From positions 62,001 to 126,000 of the forward strand of contig CAZVZG010000003.1 of assembly GCA_964630785.1 (NCBI GenBank): a DNA stretch of 64,000 nt, given 5' to 3'. Position 1 is the first letter of the stretch. Every line of letters begins with the position of its first letter. Shown piece by piece: positions 34,479-44,698 of this stretch. The DNA is from JADLCX01 sp964630785 (lineage in GTDB: Bacteria; Planctomycetota; Phycisphaerae; Phycisphaerales; UBA1924). Under the pieces are notes generated by a model. That model had not been told where the DNA came from. It did not search any database and was given only the letters and a program-made list of their open reading frames with translations. The translations under genes were made by a program, and so were the position numbers.

Positions 34479-36041
34479 TTGGCGTTGTTCGGGAAGAAAA
34501 AGAGTGAGGACACCGAGCCGAAGCCCAGCGCCGGGGGAAATGGCGCCCGGGAGGAGGGCGGCAAGAAGCAGCCGAGCGGGGGAAAGGATGCGGGCAAGGA
34601 CGGCGAGAAGGGCTACGAGTTCTCGCCCGACAAGGCGGAGAAGTTCTTCGAGCGGGCCGCGAGCGTTCACGAAACGACCAACTACGAGTTTGCGATGACG
34701 CTGTGGCTGGGCGGCCTGCGTCAGGACCCCACCAGCCTTCGGGGCATCGAGGGATTCTTCAAGTCGGCGGGCGCGTTCATGAACGGCGGGGCCAAGGGCC
34801 CAAGCCGCGACACGAACAAGATGTACAGCGGCGGCGGCAACGTTGACCGCTTTCTGTTGAGCCTGCTGGAGTGGAGCGCCCACCCGACGGAGGCGGCGTA
34901 CGCCGTGCAGTGTCTGCGTCTGGCATCGGACCTGGGGCTGTCGGACCCCGCGCTGTGGATCGCGCAACGGGCGCTGGGCGCGGCCGAACGTGACAAGCGG
35001 CCGCGGAAGGACTACTTCCTGAAGATCATGGAGGTCCTGCACCGGTTCGAGAAGTTCGACATGGCGATCCGCGCGGGCGAGGCGGCGTTGCGGATCGACC
35101 CAACCGACGGGCGGCTGGCGGCGGAGGTTCGGAACATGTCCGCGGAATCGACGATGAGCCGCGGCGGGTTCGACCAGAGCGGGCAGGAGGGCGGGTTCCG
35201 CGCCAACATCCGCGACGCCGCAAAGCAGCAGCAACTTGAAGAGGGCGAGCGGTTGAGCCACACCGAAGAGGGGCTCGACCGGCTCATCCTCCAGACCAGG
35301 ACGGCGTACGAGGAAAACCGGCTGGACAAACCGACGATCAACAAGTACGTCGAGCTTCTCAAGGAGCGAGGCCGGCCCGAGGACGAGCAGTTGGCCATCG
35401 ATGTGCTCGAAACCGCGTACAAGGCGACGCAGGAGTTCCGCTTCCGCGACCTGAGCGAGTCGCTCAAACTGCGGATCCGCAAGCGTTCGCTGGCGAAGCT
35501 GCGCCAGCAGGCCGAGGCGGGAGACCCCGCGGCGCGCGAGACGTACAAGGCCGCGATCCGGGAGTATCTCGACGCAGAGATCGCGCTGAGCGAGCAGCAG
35601 GTGCAGGCGTATCCGACGGACCTCTCACGCCGGTTCGACCTGGGGAAGAAGTTGTTCCAGGTGGGGCGCTACGAGGAAGCGATCGGACAGTTCCAGGAAG
35701 CCAAGAACGACGTCAAGAACCGGGCGCAGGTATACCACTACCTCGGGCTGAGTTTCCAGAAGATCAACTGGAACGACGAGGCGATCGAGACGCTGCGGCA
35801 GGCCCTGGCGATGCACAGCACGCCGGACGATCAGACCGGGATGGAGCTCCGGTACGCGCTCATGGAGGCGCTTGCGGCGCGGGCGGGGGAACAGAGCGTG
35901 CTCGCGGACGCCGACGAGGCGTACAAGATCGCGGCGAGCATCGCGATCCAGCAGATCAACTACAAGGAGATCCGGGCGCGGCGTGACGAGATCAAGCAAC
36001 TCGTGGCGAGGCTCAGGGGTGGCGGGAGCGCGGGCGGATGA
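34479..36041 (+). CDS. TPR-repeat protein
   Basis: 520-residue cytosolic protein. The TTG start is taken because AAGGAG lies seven nt upstream. The first ~45 residues are charged and Gly-rich (likely disordered), with no signal peptide. Helical repeats fill the rest; the clearest tetratricopeptide units are near 390-450 (DLGKKLFQVGRYEEAIGQFQ and YHYLGLSFQKINWNDEAIET). An earlier region (EFAMTLWLGGLRQDPTSLRG) also resembles a repeat. It probably acts as a protein-binding scaffold. Its stop overlaps the kdsB start by four nt, so the two are translationally coupled; the reason for that link is not clear. Confidence 0.82.
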   Translation: MALFGKKKSEDTEPKPSAGGNGAREEGGKKQPSGGKDAGKDGEKGYEFSPDKAEKFFERAASVHETTNYEFAMTLWLGGLRQDPTSLRGIEGFFKSAGAFMNGGAKGPSRDTNKMYSGGGNVDRFLLSLLEWSAHPTEAAYAVQCLRLASDLGLSDPALWIAQRALGAAERDKRPRKDYFLKIMEVLHRFEKFDMAIRAGEAALRIDPTDGRLAAEVRNMSAESTMSRGGFDQSGQEGGFRANIRDAAKQQQLEEGERLSHTEEGLDRLILQTRTAYEENRLDKPTINKYVELLKERGRPEDEQLAIDVLETAYKATQEFRFRDLSESLKLRIRKRSLAKLRQQAEAGDPAARETYKAAIREYLDAEIALSEQQVQAYPTDLSRRFDLGKKLFQVGRYEEAIGQFQEAKNDVKNRAQVYHYLGLSFQKINWNDEAIETLRQALAMHSTPDDQTGMELRYALMEALAARAGEQSVLADADEAYKIAASIAIQQINYKEIRARRDEIKQLVARLRGGGSAGG

Positions 36042-36823
36042 ACGGCGCGGCCGAGCGGGCGGTGGCGTTCATCCCGGCCCGGCTGGGCTCTACGCGGTTT
36101 CCGGGAAAGGTCTTGGCCGACCGGACGGGACGGCCGCTGATCCGGCACGTGTACGAGGCCGTCAAGAGGGCGGCGAGCCTGTCGCGGGTGGTGGTGGCGA
36201 CGGACGACGAGCGCGTGGCGGCGGCGGCGAAGGCGTTCGGCGCCGAGGCCGTTCTGACGGGCACGCACCATCCCAACGGGACCAGCCGGATCGGCGAGGC
36301 CGCGGCGAAGCTGGGGCTGGGCCCGCGTCAGTTGGTGGTCAACGTGCAGGGGGACGAGCCGGAGCTTGACCCGGGGGCGATCGACGCGGCCGTGGTGGCG
36401 TTGATTCGACTGGAACACGACGCAGGGGCCCGTGTGGGCACGATCGCCAGCCCGATGGAAGCGGGGGAGGACGCGGACAATCCGAACGTCGTCAAGGTTG
36501 TGCGAGATCGTCGCGGCTGCGCATTGTACTTTTCACGGTCGCGCATGCCGTTCGATCGCGACGGGCGGGGTGGCGAGGCGGCCCGCTGTTTGAGGCACGT
36601 CGGGATCTATGTGTATCGACGGGAGTTCCTGGACACCTACCTCTCGCTCGCGCCGACGCCGCTGGAGCAGGCCGAACAGCTCGAGCAGCTCCGCATCCTT
36701 GAGCACGGGTACCGTATCGCGGTAGGCGAGTATCCGACCCGTCACACGGGGATCGATACACCCGAGCAATATGAGGCGTTTGTGGAGCGGTGGCGTGCGC
36801 GGGGTGGGGCCGAACGGGGTTGA
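36038..36823 (+). CDS. kdsB: 3-deoxy-manno-octulosonate cytidylyltransferase
   Basis: Activates KDO with CTP to CMP-KDO for attachment to lipid A, a sign of a Gram-negative lipopolysaccharide. The 261-residue chain starts with the nucleotide site IPARLGSTRFPGKVL, then VVVATDDERV, VNVQGDEPELDPG (metal and CTP binding), and FSRSRMPFDRDG, and ends with the family's LEQAEQLEQLRILEHGYRI pattern. It starts inside the stop of the TPR gene and is convergent with the M1 peptidase gene. Other KDO genes are not in the window. Confidence 0.94.
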   Translation: MNGAAERAVAFIPARLGSTRFPGKVLADRTGRPLIRHVYEAVKRAASLSRVVVATDDERVAAAAKAFGAEAVLTGTHHPNGTSRIGEAAAKLGLGPRQLVVNVQGDEPELDPGAIDAAVVALIRLEHDAGARVGTIASPMEAGEDADNPNVVKVVRDRRGCALYFSRSRMPFDRDGRGGEAARCLRHVGIYVYRREFLDTYLSLAPTPLEQAEQLEQLRILEHGYRIAVGEYPTRHTGIDTPEQYEAFVERWRARGGAERG

Positions 36824-36835
36824 TCAGCGAGTTGA

Positions 36836-39520
36836 TCAGGGCGACGCCGATTCCTCTGCGTCTTTTCGCAACTGGTACTGACCCCAGAGTCGCTCGGATC
36901 GGCTTCGGGCGGCGGCGGTCCACTGCTCGATGGTGGGCCGGGCGCGGGGATCGTCGAGGTCGAGGAGCGTCTCCACCGCGGCCTGACGCGTGCGGAGCTG
37001 GTCGTCGTTGATGAGCGCCGAGAGCAGGTTGAAAACGCGATCCGGGGCCTGAGGAGCGAGCTTGCCAGCCGCGCGGATGGCTGCCTGACGCACCGGCGGC
37101 GAGCGATCGGGCGCGGTCATGGAGAGGATGTGGTCCAGAGCGTCGGGGAACCCCGAGTAGCGCAGGCCGTCGATCGCGCCGATCCGGATCACGTCGTCCT
37201 GCGACAGCGTGTCCAGTCCTTCAGGGAGGATCGGCATGGCGTCGAGGGCTTTGAGCCGGCCGAGAGATCGCAGGCACTCGGCACGAACCGCGTACGACTC
37301 GTCCCGCTTCCATCGATCGATGAGCCATGTGACCGCCGGTTGCTGATCAACCCGTTCCGCGTGTTCGGCGCCGAGGCCCAGTTGAACCGCGACTTCGCGC
37401 CGCACACGGGCGTCGGACATGTCGCCCTGGAGGAGTTTCAGCAATGCGGCGAGCGCCTGGGGGTGGGGCTCCGCCGCGGCGGTCTTCGGGGCGGCGGGCT
37501 TGTCGTCATCGTCCGACGACGCCGACGGGTTGGCGAGGCGACCAAGGGACTTGACGGATTCGATCCGCAGCCCGTGGAACGCGCGGCGGTCGCGGGCGGT
37601 ATCGGCGAGGGCTTCGATGCCTTGATCGCCCGGATCGGCCGCGAGCCGGTCGGCGGCCTTCAGCCTGGCCGCGAGCGTTGGTCCCGAGCGGAGCGTCTCG
37701 ACGAACGCCGGTGCGGGTTGGATCAGTTCGACCTCGGCGAGAACATGCAGGTCCGGGTCTACAACGATGCGGCGGGGCTCGTGCTTCATCGGCACGTCGA
37801 GCGTCGACGTGCGTGCATCGGTGCTGACGGTCACCACCACAGGCCGTCCACCGTCGTCGATCCACACGGGCAGATCGAATGCAAAGGCGGGGTTGGGGCC
37901 GTCGATGTTCTGCGTCTGGTCGACCCTCAGAGTGAGTGTGCGGTGCTCAGAGTTCCACGTCGGTGTGACCTTGACGTGGGGCACGCCGGGCCGGAAGCAC
38001 CATTGATCGAAGAACCGCTGAAGGCTCAGGCCGGAGGCCTCTTCGAGGCTGGTGCGGAAGTCGAAGGTTTCGACGGCGGAGTTGAGGTGGCGCGAGGTGT
38101 AGAGGGCGACGCCGCGCCAGAAGACCGCATCTGTCAGCTTTTCGCGGAGCATGTGCAGCACGGCGGCGCCTTTGCTGTAGGGGTTGGCGTCGCGGTCGAA
38201 GACCTGATCGGGAAAGGCGTACTCCTTGCTCGCCATCGCGGGCTCAAACGGTGCGTCGGCCAGATCGTTGTTGATGGTGTCGCGGAAGTTGGACCAGACT
38301 TTGTACTGGTAGGCGTCTTCGTCGGCACGGAGGCCGTTGGTCGGTGAGCCGGCCTGGCCGGACCGCCCGGTGGGAATGTCGCCCTTGCGGTACTGAGCCC
38401 AGAGGGCCTCGGCATAGGTGGCCCAGCCCTCGTTGAGCCAGATGTGCTCCCACGATCGGCAGGTGAGCAGGTCGCCGAACCACTGATGCGCGAGCTCGTG
38501 ACAGATCAGGTCGTCCTGATCGCCGTCCAGCTCGGCGGTCTTGTCCGAGACCACCGTGTCGTAGAGCGTCGTTGCTGAGGTGTTCTCCATCCCGCCCCAT
38601 TCAAAGTTGGTCACCACGACCTGCGCGTACTTGGCCCAGGGATATGGCTGAGCGAAGAGCCGACCGTACAGGGACACCATCGCGGGCGTGCGCCGGAAGA
38701 CGGCCGCGGCGCGCCGACCCTGGCCAAGAGGCGCGTACACCGGCATGGGCAGCCGGTCGCCGAAGGTGGACACATCGACCACGTCCCACTTGCCGACGGC
38801 CAGCGAGATGAGGTATGGGGCGTGCTCCTGTTCCTGGACGAAGTGGAATCGGACCGCCGGGCGCGGAGCGTCGCCGGCCATCGTCGTCTGCTCGTGCGAA
38901 ACCAGCCGCCCGTTCGAGACGGCCGTGTACCCGTCGGGAACAGTGACGATCATTTCGCTCGTCAGCCGCTCGTTCGGAAAATCGTGCGTGGGGAACCAGT
39001 AACGGTTGGATTCGGGCTCGCCCTGGGAGTGCACGGAGGCGGGCCGGCCGGGCCAATAACGCGACTCCGGTGTCCAGTTCAGCCCGTCGGGCGGGTTGAG
39101 AACCTCGTAATCGATGCGCACCTCCGCCGTGCTGCCTGCGGCCACAGGCGGATCGAAGGTGATCGAGAGGTCGTCTTCGCCGGGGTTGGATGTGAACCGC
39201 GTCGCGTAACCCTTGCACGAGACTCCGCGGATGTCCAGCGCCGCGGCCTGCAGATCGAGGGTGGAGAGGTCGCCAGTGATCGGCTTGAACCGAATCGTGG
39301 CCGCACCGATCGCGTGCGGCGTGTTCATGTCCGGGATGACCAGCTCGATCCGCTCGTGCAGCAGGTCGGCGGAGCGGTGCGGCGGGTAGTGCAGCAGGTC
39401 GCGGCCGGTGGACGGGTCGAAGTTGTGGCGCACTCGCAGCGGAGGCGCCGACTGAGCCATGCAGACTGAACAAACACAGATGGCGGTGAGAGTGGCGGTG
39501 ATGGTTGGTCGAGGGGTCAT
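36836..39520 (-). CDS. M1 family metallopeptidase (aminopeptidase) with HEAT-like repeats
   Basis: 894-residue exported zinc aminopeptidase. A signal peptide (about residues 1-22, ending MAQSA) is followed by the M1 beta-domain and the catalytic domain with the exopeptidase motif GGMENTSATT (GAMEN type), zinc site CHELAHQWFGD and third ligand Glu in WLNEGWATYAEA. After ~residue 620 there are helical repeats of HEAT type (VRAECLRSLGRLKALDAMPI; PPVRQAAIRAAGKLAP), where other M1 enzymes have an ERAP-like domain. It starts four nt inside the end of the upstream M1 copy. It likely trims peptides in the periplasm. Confidence 0.93.
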   Translation of the reverse strand: MTPRPTITATLTAICVCSVCMAQSAPPLRVRHNFDPSTGRDLLHYPPHRSADLLHERIELVIPDMNTPHAIGAATIRFKPITGDLSTLDLQAAALDIRGVSCKGYATRFTSNPGEDDLSITFDPPVAAGSTAEVRIDYEVLNPPDGLNWTPESRYWPGRPASVHSQGEPESNRYWFPTHDFPNERLTSEMIVTVPDGYTAVSNGRLVSHEQTTMAGDAPRPAVRFHFVQEQEHAPYLISLAVGKWDVVDVSTFGDRLPMPVYAPLGQGRRAAAVFRRTPAMVSLYGRLFAQPYPWAKYAQVVVTNFEWGGMENTSATTLYDTVVSDKTAELDGDQDDLICHELAHQWFGDLLTCRSWEHIWLNEGWATYAEALWAQYRKGDIPTGRSGQAGSPTNGLRADEDAYQYKVWSNFRDTINNDLADAPFEPAMASKEYAFPDQVFDRDANPYSKGAAVLHMLREKLTDAVFWRGVALYTSRHLNSAVETFDFRTSLEEASGLSLQRFFDQWCFRPGVPHVKVTPTWNSEHRTLTLRVDQTQNIDGPNPAFAFDLPVWIDDGGRPVVVTVSTDARTSTLDVPMKHEPRRIVVDPDLHVLAEVELIQPAPAFVETLRSGPTLAARLKAADRLAADPGDQGIEALADTARDRRAFHGLRIESVKSLGRLANPSASSDDDDKPAAPKTAAAEPHPQALAALLKLLQGDMSDARVRREVAVQLGLGAEHAERVDQQPAVTWLIDRWKRDESYAVRAECLRSLGRLKALDAMPILPEGLDTLSQDDVIRIGAIDGLRYSGFPDALDHILSMTAPDRSPPVRQAAIRAAGKLAPQAPDRVFNLLSALINDDQLRTRQAAVETLLDLDDPRARPTIEQWTAAARSRSERLWGQYQLRKDAEESASP

Positions 39521-41707
39521 GGCTGTTGGCCCGGCTGTGCGGCGGTGAGGGCGGTTTGGGTGGAGGATTCGTTGACGATCGCGCGGGCGGTTTGGCCGAC
39601 CTGTCGCAGAGCAGCGGAGGAAAGTTCGGACGCGACATCAGCGGCCGCGCGACAGGCGTGTGCGGCGAGAAAGCGGTCGGGCCCGGGCGCGGCCGCGCGG
39701 CACAGCGACCCGACGGCGCCGAGAAGAGCCGTTAGGGCACGCGGACCGCCGTCATCGCGAAGGGTGTCGATCGCCTGCACGCGCGCCGCGAGCGTGGCGC
39801 CGCGGCGGAGCTGGTCGGCGGCGGCGGTGATGTCCTGACGGACCTTCTTTCGGCAGAGGACAGTGAGGTAGGGATCAACGTCGAGCGACTCAGGCTTGGC
39901 AGGCAGGCGGAAGGTCATGGTCGTGATGCGCGTGTCGCAGAGGACGTGGACGTACTGCCCCTTGACGTTGCGACCCTCAGGGAACCGGGCATAGATCGGG
40001 AGCCGGAACGCGTACGCGGGGTTGTCGGCGTCGATCTTCTGCAACTGCTCCACGGTGACCGTGAGATCGCCGGCATCGCCATCGGACATTGGCTGCCATT
40101 GATAGTCGATCTGGAGGCTGGGATTGCCGGGCCGGTAGCACCACTGGTCGAAGAAGCGTTCGAGCGCCTGACCCGAGGCTTCTTCGAGGGCGAACCGAAA
40201 GTCGTCGGTCTCGACTTGCTGGTAGGCGTGGCGTTTGAGGTACAGCCGAACGCCGGCCCAGAAGGCGTCGTCGCCGAGGCGCATGCGGAGCATGTGCAGG
40301 ATGGCGCCGCCCTTCTGGTAGACGTTGTCGCCGCCGGTGAAGCGGTTGTCTGGCCGCTTGTAGCGGTTGGAGACCATCGGCGGGTTCCTGGGCCAGTAGC
40401 GCCGGCCGCTGCGGACCCATTCGGAGCCCATGTCCTGCATAATGGCTTCCTGATAGGCGTCCTCACCCTCGGCGTGCTCGGCCCACAGGGCCTCGCCCAT
40501 CGTGGCCCAGCCCTCGCCCAGCCACAGGTGCTCCCACGACTTGTACCCAACAAGGTCGCCGAACCACTGGTGCACGAGCTCGTGGGAGATGATGCCCTCG
40601 ACCGTCCCACGACGGCCGCGAGCGAGTGCGCCGTTGAACGTAGTGGCGGAGGTGTTCTCCATCGCACCCGCGGCGAAGTTGCGGCACATGATCTGGGCGT
40701 ACTTGTCCCAGGGGAAAGGCGTGCCGAAGAGTTCGGAGAAGTGCTTGATCATCTCCGGCGTTCTGGCGAAGTTGCGGCGAAGGAGCTCGCCGGAACCGAG
40801 CGGTCCGTACACCGGCACGGCCAGCCCGGGGACAGCCGAGCCGGGCCCGCCGAGGTTGACCACGTCGAAGCGCCCGACGACGAGGGTGATGAGGTATGAG
40901 GCGTGGGGCTTGTCTTGAAGCCAGTGGTAGGTGATCGTGCCGTGGGCGGGCGGTTCGGTCGGTGCTGGGTTGGATGATGCATTGGCGGGGGCATCGGCTG
41001 GGGGTGGGGGCGTTGGGGTTGCGCTTCACGCCGACCAGGCGTCCGTTGGAAACGGCCTCGTAGGGCGCGGGCACAGTTGCGACGATCTCGCTGGTCAATC
41101 GCTCGTTGGGGAAGTCGTGGCAGGCGAACCAGAGGTGGTTATCCTCGGGCTGGCCCTGGGCGTGGATCATCCAATCGACTTCGGGCGTGCGTGGATCGTC
41201 CTTCGACCATGTCAGGCCCGAACCGCCCCCGCCGGGCTTGTCGGCGGTGAAGACGAGCCGCAGGGCGGACTCACGCCCGGGTGAGATGGGCTCTGCAAAC
41301 CGGATCGTGAGCTTGGCGGACTCCTTGTCGTGTGAGAACGTCACGGGACGACCATCGACCGCGGCCTCCGAGAACGACAGGCCCGGGCCGGCGTCCAGGG
41401 TCATCTCTGATCGAGCCAGCGCGATCGGGGAGAACGTCAGCAGTTCAACCGCCGAGAATCGGGGTTGAGTCATGTCAGGGATGGTCAGGTCGAGCCTGAC
41501 GTGCCGGAAATCAAAGAGCACGTCGGGCGGCCAAACGCGAACGTCACGCCCGGTCTGCTGGTCGATCCGGGGGTCCGGCTCGACTAGCGGCTCGGACTGG
41601 AGCGAACTGTCCGGCTCGGTCTCCTGCGCGTGCAGAGTGGGGCAAGCCAAAAGCGGAGCGAATGCCGCAATCAGGGCGGAGACGCGGATGCAATCCGGGA
41701 GCGTCAT
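39517..41707 (-). pseudogene. M1 family metallopeptidase, frameshifted
   Basis: A second M1 aminopeptidase directly upstream of the intact copy, split over two frames. The first frame runs from the ATG at 41707 through a signal peptide (ending TLHAQ) to GRLVGVKRNPNAP near 41010. The second frame takes over with TITYHWLQDKPHASYLITLV near 40940 and continues to the end. The switch needs one skipped base and falls in C-rich runs at about 40995-41028. The catalytic motifs GAMENTSATT and SHELVHQWFGD and the third ligand in LGEGWATMGEA are all intact. It may be a true frameshift, a slippage site or an assembly error. A leader with TTACACT lies upstream. Confidence 0.85.
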
Positions 41708-41847
41708 GGCGTGTTTCCGTGCGGGCGAGGGTGGATGAGACGCTGAGTGTAACCGCGGATGGGCGATTCGTTGCAGCCCAAAGCCTCGACGCTCCGTGTG
41801 GGAATCGGCGCGACTTGTGTTCCCGATCGGGCCTGATACGATGCGTT

Positions 41848-44004
41848 ATGCCGCTCGTGACACGCCCGGATGCCGCCTCGAAGTACCCGAGCAGTTTCAC
41901 CCCCGACCCCGCCCCCCCTAGCCCGCTTACACCCGCCGCCCTCCCTTCCCCGCCCTCTGACAGCCTCATCGACGCCCGTGAGTTTGTGGAGGCGTACGGC
42001 GCGTACGACGCGCGAAAGGCCCGTGGTGCGACCGGGGGAGGAGGGGGCCGGCCGCGTGCGGGGCAGGGCGATCAGAACGCCGGTTCGCCGAAGGATGCGG
42101 CCGAATCGCCCGCCGAAACCGAGAACGCGGCGGGATTGCTCGCCGAACAGGCGGACCGGACGACCTCGACCGAGTTCTTCTCGCCGGTTCCGCCGGGCTA
42201 TCGGCGCGGACAGCACAAGTACGTCGCGGTGCTGGGCACGGTCATGAGCGGGTTGGGCAAAGGCATTTTCGCGTCCAGCGTGGCCAAACTGCTCAAGGAC
42301 AAGGGCCTGGTGGTCGCGCCGATCAAACTCGAGGGCTACCTCAACGTCGATGCCGGAACGCTCAACCCGCACCGACACGGCGAGGTGTTTGTCCTCGACG
42401 ACGGCACCGAGTGCGACATGGACCTGGGCACGTACGAGCGTCTGCTCGATCAGGACCTGTCCAGGCGCAACTTCATGACCAGCGGTCAGATCTTCGCGAC
42501 GATCGTCGACCGGGAGCGGCACGGGGCGTACCTCGGGCGCGACGTGCAGTGGATCCCGCACGTGACCGGTGAGGTGAAGCGGCGTTTGCGCGAGCTGGCG
42601 ATGTACGGCGACGGACGCCGACCGGCGGACGTCGTGTTTGTCGAGGTTGGCGGCACGGTGGGCGACTACGAGAACGGGTTCTACATCGAGGCGTTGCGCG
42701 AGCTGGCGTTCGAGGAGGGTGAAGACGCCGTTTGCTTTGTCGCGCTGACGTACGTGATCAAGCCGCAGGTGCTGGGCGAGCAGAAGAGCAAGGCCGCGCA
42801 GTTGGGCATCAAGCGGCTCATGGAGGCGGGCATCCAGCCGCACATCCTGGCCTGCCGCGCGACCGATCCGGTGACCGAGCAGGTGCGGCAGAAGATCGCG
42901 ATGTTCTCGAACGTGCCGATGAAGCGGGTCTTCTCGATGCACGATCGCGAGAGCGTCTACACGATCCCGGACGACCTTCGCAGCACGGGCATCGATCGCG
43001 AGATTCTTTCGATCTTGGACCTCCACGATCGCGTGAACGCGGCCGAGGAGGACCGGAACCGCAAGAGCTGGGCCGCTTTCGTGGACCTGCGCACGCGGGC
43101 GAAGACCCGGCAGGTCAGCATCGGGCTCACGGGCAAGTACATGGCCACGCGGGACGCGTACGCCTCGATCGACAAGGCGATCGAGCACTGCTCGGCCCAT
43201 CTGGGCGTCGACGTCGAGACCAGGTGGATCGAGACGACGGACATCGAGTCGCGGAACGTGGCCGAGCGTCTCGACGGGTTGGACGGCGTGATCGTGCCGG
43301 GGGGCTTCGGTCGGCGCGGCGTGGAGGGCAAGATCGCGTGCGTGAGACACTGCCGCGAGAAGCTGCTGCCGTACCTGGGCATCTGCCTGGGCTTCCAGGT
43401 CGCGGTGATCGAGTTCGCCCGGAATGTCTGTGGCCTCGCTGGCGCTTCCAGCACCGAGTTCGACGCGCCCGGCGCCAAGACCGGACATCCGGTGATCTCC
43501 GAACTCCCTGAACAGAAGCAGATCGAGGGTTTGGGCGGCACCATGCGGCTGGGTGGTCAGGGGGTGGAGGTGCGATTGGGGACGCTGGCGAGTTTCCTTT
43601 ACGCGCGAGCGACTGGCCGTCCCAGCGCGGGCGGCGTGCCGGGCGAGGGAGAAGGGGTCATGGAGGTCCGCGAGCGGTTCCGGCACCGATACGAGGTCGA
43701 CCCTCGGTACATCGAGCAGCTCGAGAACGGCGGGCTGGTCTTCTCCGGTCGCCACCCCGACCAGCCGATCATGCAGGTGCTGGAGTTGCCCGGCGCGGGC
43801 GAGCCCAATGGGCATCCCTACTTCATCGCCGGACAGTTCCACCCCGAGTTGACCAGCCGGCCGCTGAATCCCCAACCCCTGTTCATGGGCCTCATCGCGG
43901 CCGCGATGAAGCGCAAGTACGGGGACGCGGCACTCCCGCCCGGTTCGCCGGCGGCGTCATGGGTGCGGCTTCATCGACGGCAGGCGCAGACCGTTCAGGC
44001 CTGA
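41848..44004 (+). CDS. pyrG: CTP synthase with long N-terminal extension
   Basis: Makes CTP from UTP, ATP and glutamine. Residues ~1-120 are a Pro/Ala/Gly-rich, poorly structured extension not found in usual enzymes (~540 residues; here 718). The synthetase domain starts HKYVAVLGTVMSGLGKGIF, different from the common TGGVVSSLGKG, with YLNVDAGTLNPHRHGEVFV and VEVGGTVGDYE. The class I glutaminase domain has PGGFGRRG, nucleophile Cys in LGICLGFQ, and the His-Glu pair in GQFHPELTSRP. TACGAT ends five nt before the ATG, with TTGTGT 16 nt further up, so the mRNA may be leaderless. It is convergent with the next gene. Confidence 0.92.
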   Translation: MPLVTRPDAASKYPSSFTPDPAPPSPLTPAALPSPPSDSLIDAREFVEAYGAYDARKARGATGGGGGRPRAGQGDQNAGSPKDAAESPAETENAAGLLAEQADRTTSTEFFSPVPPGYRRGQHKYVAVLGTVMSGLGKGIFASSVAKLLKDKGLVVAPIKLEGYLNVDAGTLNPHRHGEVFVLDDGTECDMDLGTYERLLDQDLSRRNFMTSGQIFATIVDRERHGAYLGRDVQWIPHVTGEVKRRLRELAMYGDGRRPADVVFVEVGGTVGDYENGFYIEALRELAFEEGEDAVCFVALTYVIKPQVLGEQKSKAAQLGIKRLMEAGIQPHILACRATDPVTEQVRQKIAMFSNVPMKRVFSMHDRESVYTIPDDLRSTGIDREILSILDLHDRVNAAEEDRNRKSWAAFVDLRTRAKTRQVSIGLTGKYMATRDAYASIDKAIEHCSAHLGVDVETRWIETTDIESRNVAERLDGLDGVIVPGGFGRRGVEGKIACVRHCREKLLPYLGICLGFQVAVIEFARNVCGLAGASSTEFDAPGAKTGHPVISELPEQKQIEGLGGTMRLGGQGVEVRLGTLASFLYARATGRPSAGGVPGEGEGVMEVRERFRHRYEVDPRYIEQLENGGLVFSGRHPDQPIMQVLELPGAGEPNGHPYFIAGQFHPELTSRPLNPQPLFMGLIAAAMKRKYGDAALPPGSPAASWVRLHRRQAQTVQA

Positions 44005-44016
44005 CTGACCGGGGAT

Positions 44017-44667
44017 TCAAGGGCCCACGTCCGCCGCGAGCCGGAGTTCCCGCGCGGCGTGGTGGAGGATGAGGGCGGACCGTCGATCGACGCGCCCGCG
44101 TCCGGCCAGCGCGTTGTGCAGCCGCGTTTGCGCATCCACGTCCGCGGCGGCGTTGCCGGTCTCGACTCCCAGCATCACGAAGATGTGGATGGCCCACGGC
44201 ATCTGGGTGGCGTTGTCTGGCTGGAGCTCGTGCACGTGCCACGCGGCCGTACGCAAACAGCGGGCGCGCAGGTCGGCACGCGCGCGGGCCCGGGCCACGG
44301 TCCAGAGCGCGTGCAGGCCGCACAGCTCGACCTCCGTGACCACTTCGATCGTCGCCCTGGGTGGGTGATCAAAGAGCGGGCCGTTTCCCCGCGGCAGGCT
44401 CTCGTCGTCCAGCGTGAGCGATGGGTCCAGGGCGGCGTGCCAGAGGCGAATCTCGGGTGCGACCGCCGAGTCGGCGGGATGGAATGAGGCGCCCAGGGCC
44501 GCGGCGATAAGGGGAACGTCCACGGGACGCGAGGTACCCTCATCGTCGCGGAACGCGGTGGGGCGGGCGGCGAGATCCGAGAAGTCGAGTCCGCCGAGCG
44601 TGCAGGCGGCCGCGGACCCGAGCCGGTTTGCCCAGATTGCCAGCGGCGTCAGGGGAGAGGTCGGCAC
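44017..44667 (-). CDS. hypothetical protein
   Basis: 216-residue protein without a family I know. The GTG start has GGAG nine nt upstream. It lacks a signal peptide or membrane helix. The last 110 residues are helical, with many Ala and Arg (ALWTVARARARADLRARCLR, then AWHVHELQPDNATQMPWAIH). The stretch around MPWAIHIFVMLGVETGN could be a conserved core, as such proteins in this group of bacteria often share it. It ends 12 nt from the end of pyrG and is divergent from the zinc-ribbon gene. Confidence 0.7.
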   Translation of the reverse strand: MPTSPLTPLAIWANRLGSAAACTLGGLDFSDLAARPTAFRDDEGTSRPVDVPLIAAALGASFHPADSAVAPEIRLWHAALDPSLTLDDESLPRGNGPLFDHPPRATIEVVTEVELCGLHALWTVARARARADLRARCLRTAAWHVHELQPDNATQMPWAIHIFVMLGVETGNAAADVDAQTRLHNALAGRGRVDRRSALILHHAARELRLAADVGP

Positions 44668-44698
44668 GCGGATGACTCCGGACGCGGATGAGACGCTG

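Noticed and set aside
32748..35261. Single 837-codon protein covering fmt and beyond
   Set aside because: Only the last 317 codons match fmt; upstream the open frame is antisense to, or out of frame with, def and the TPR gene.
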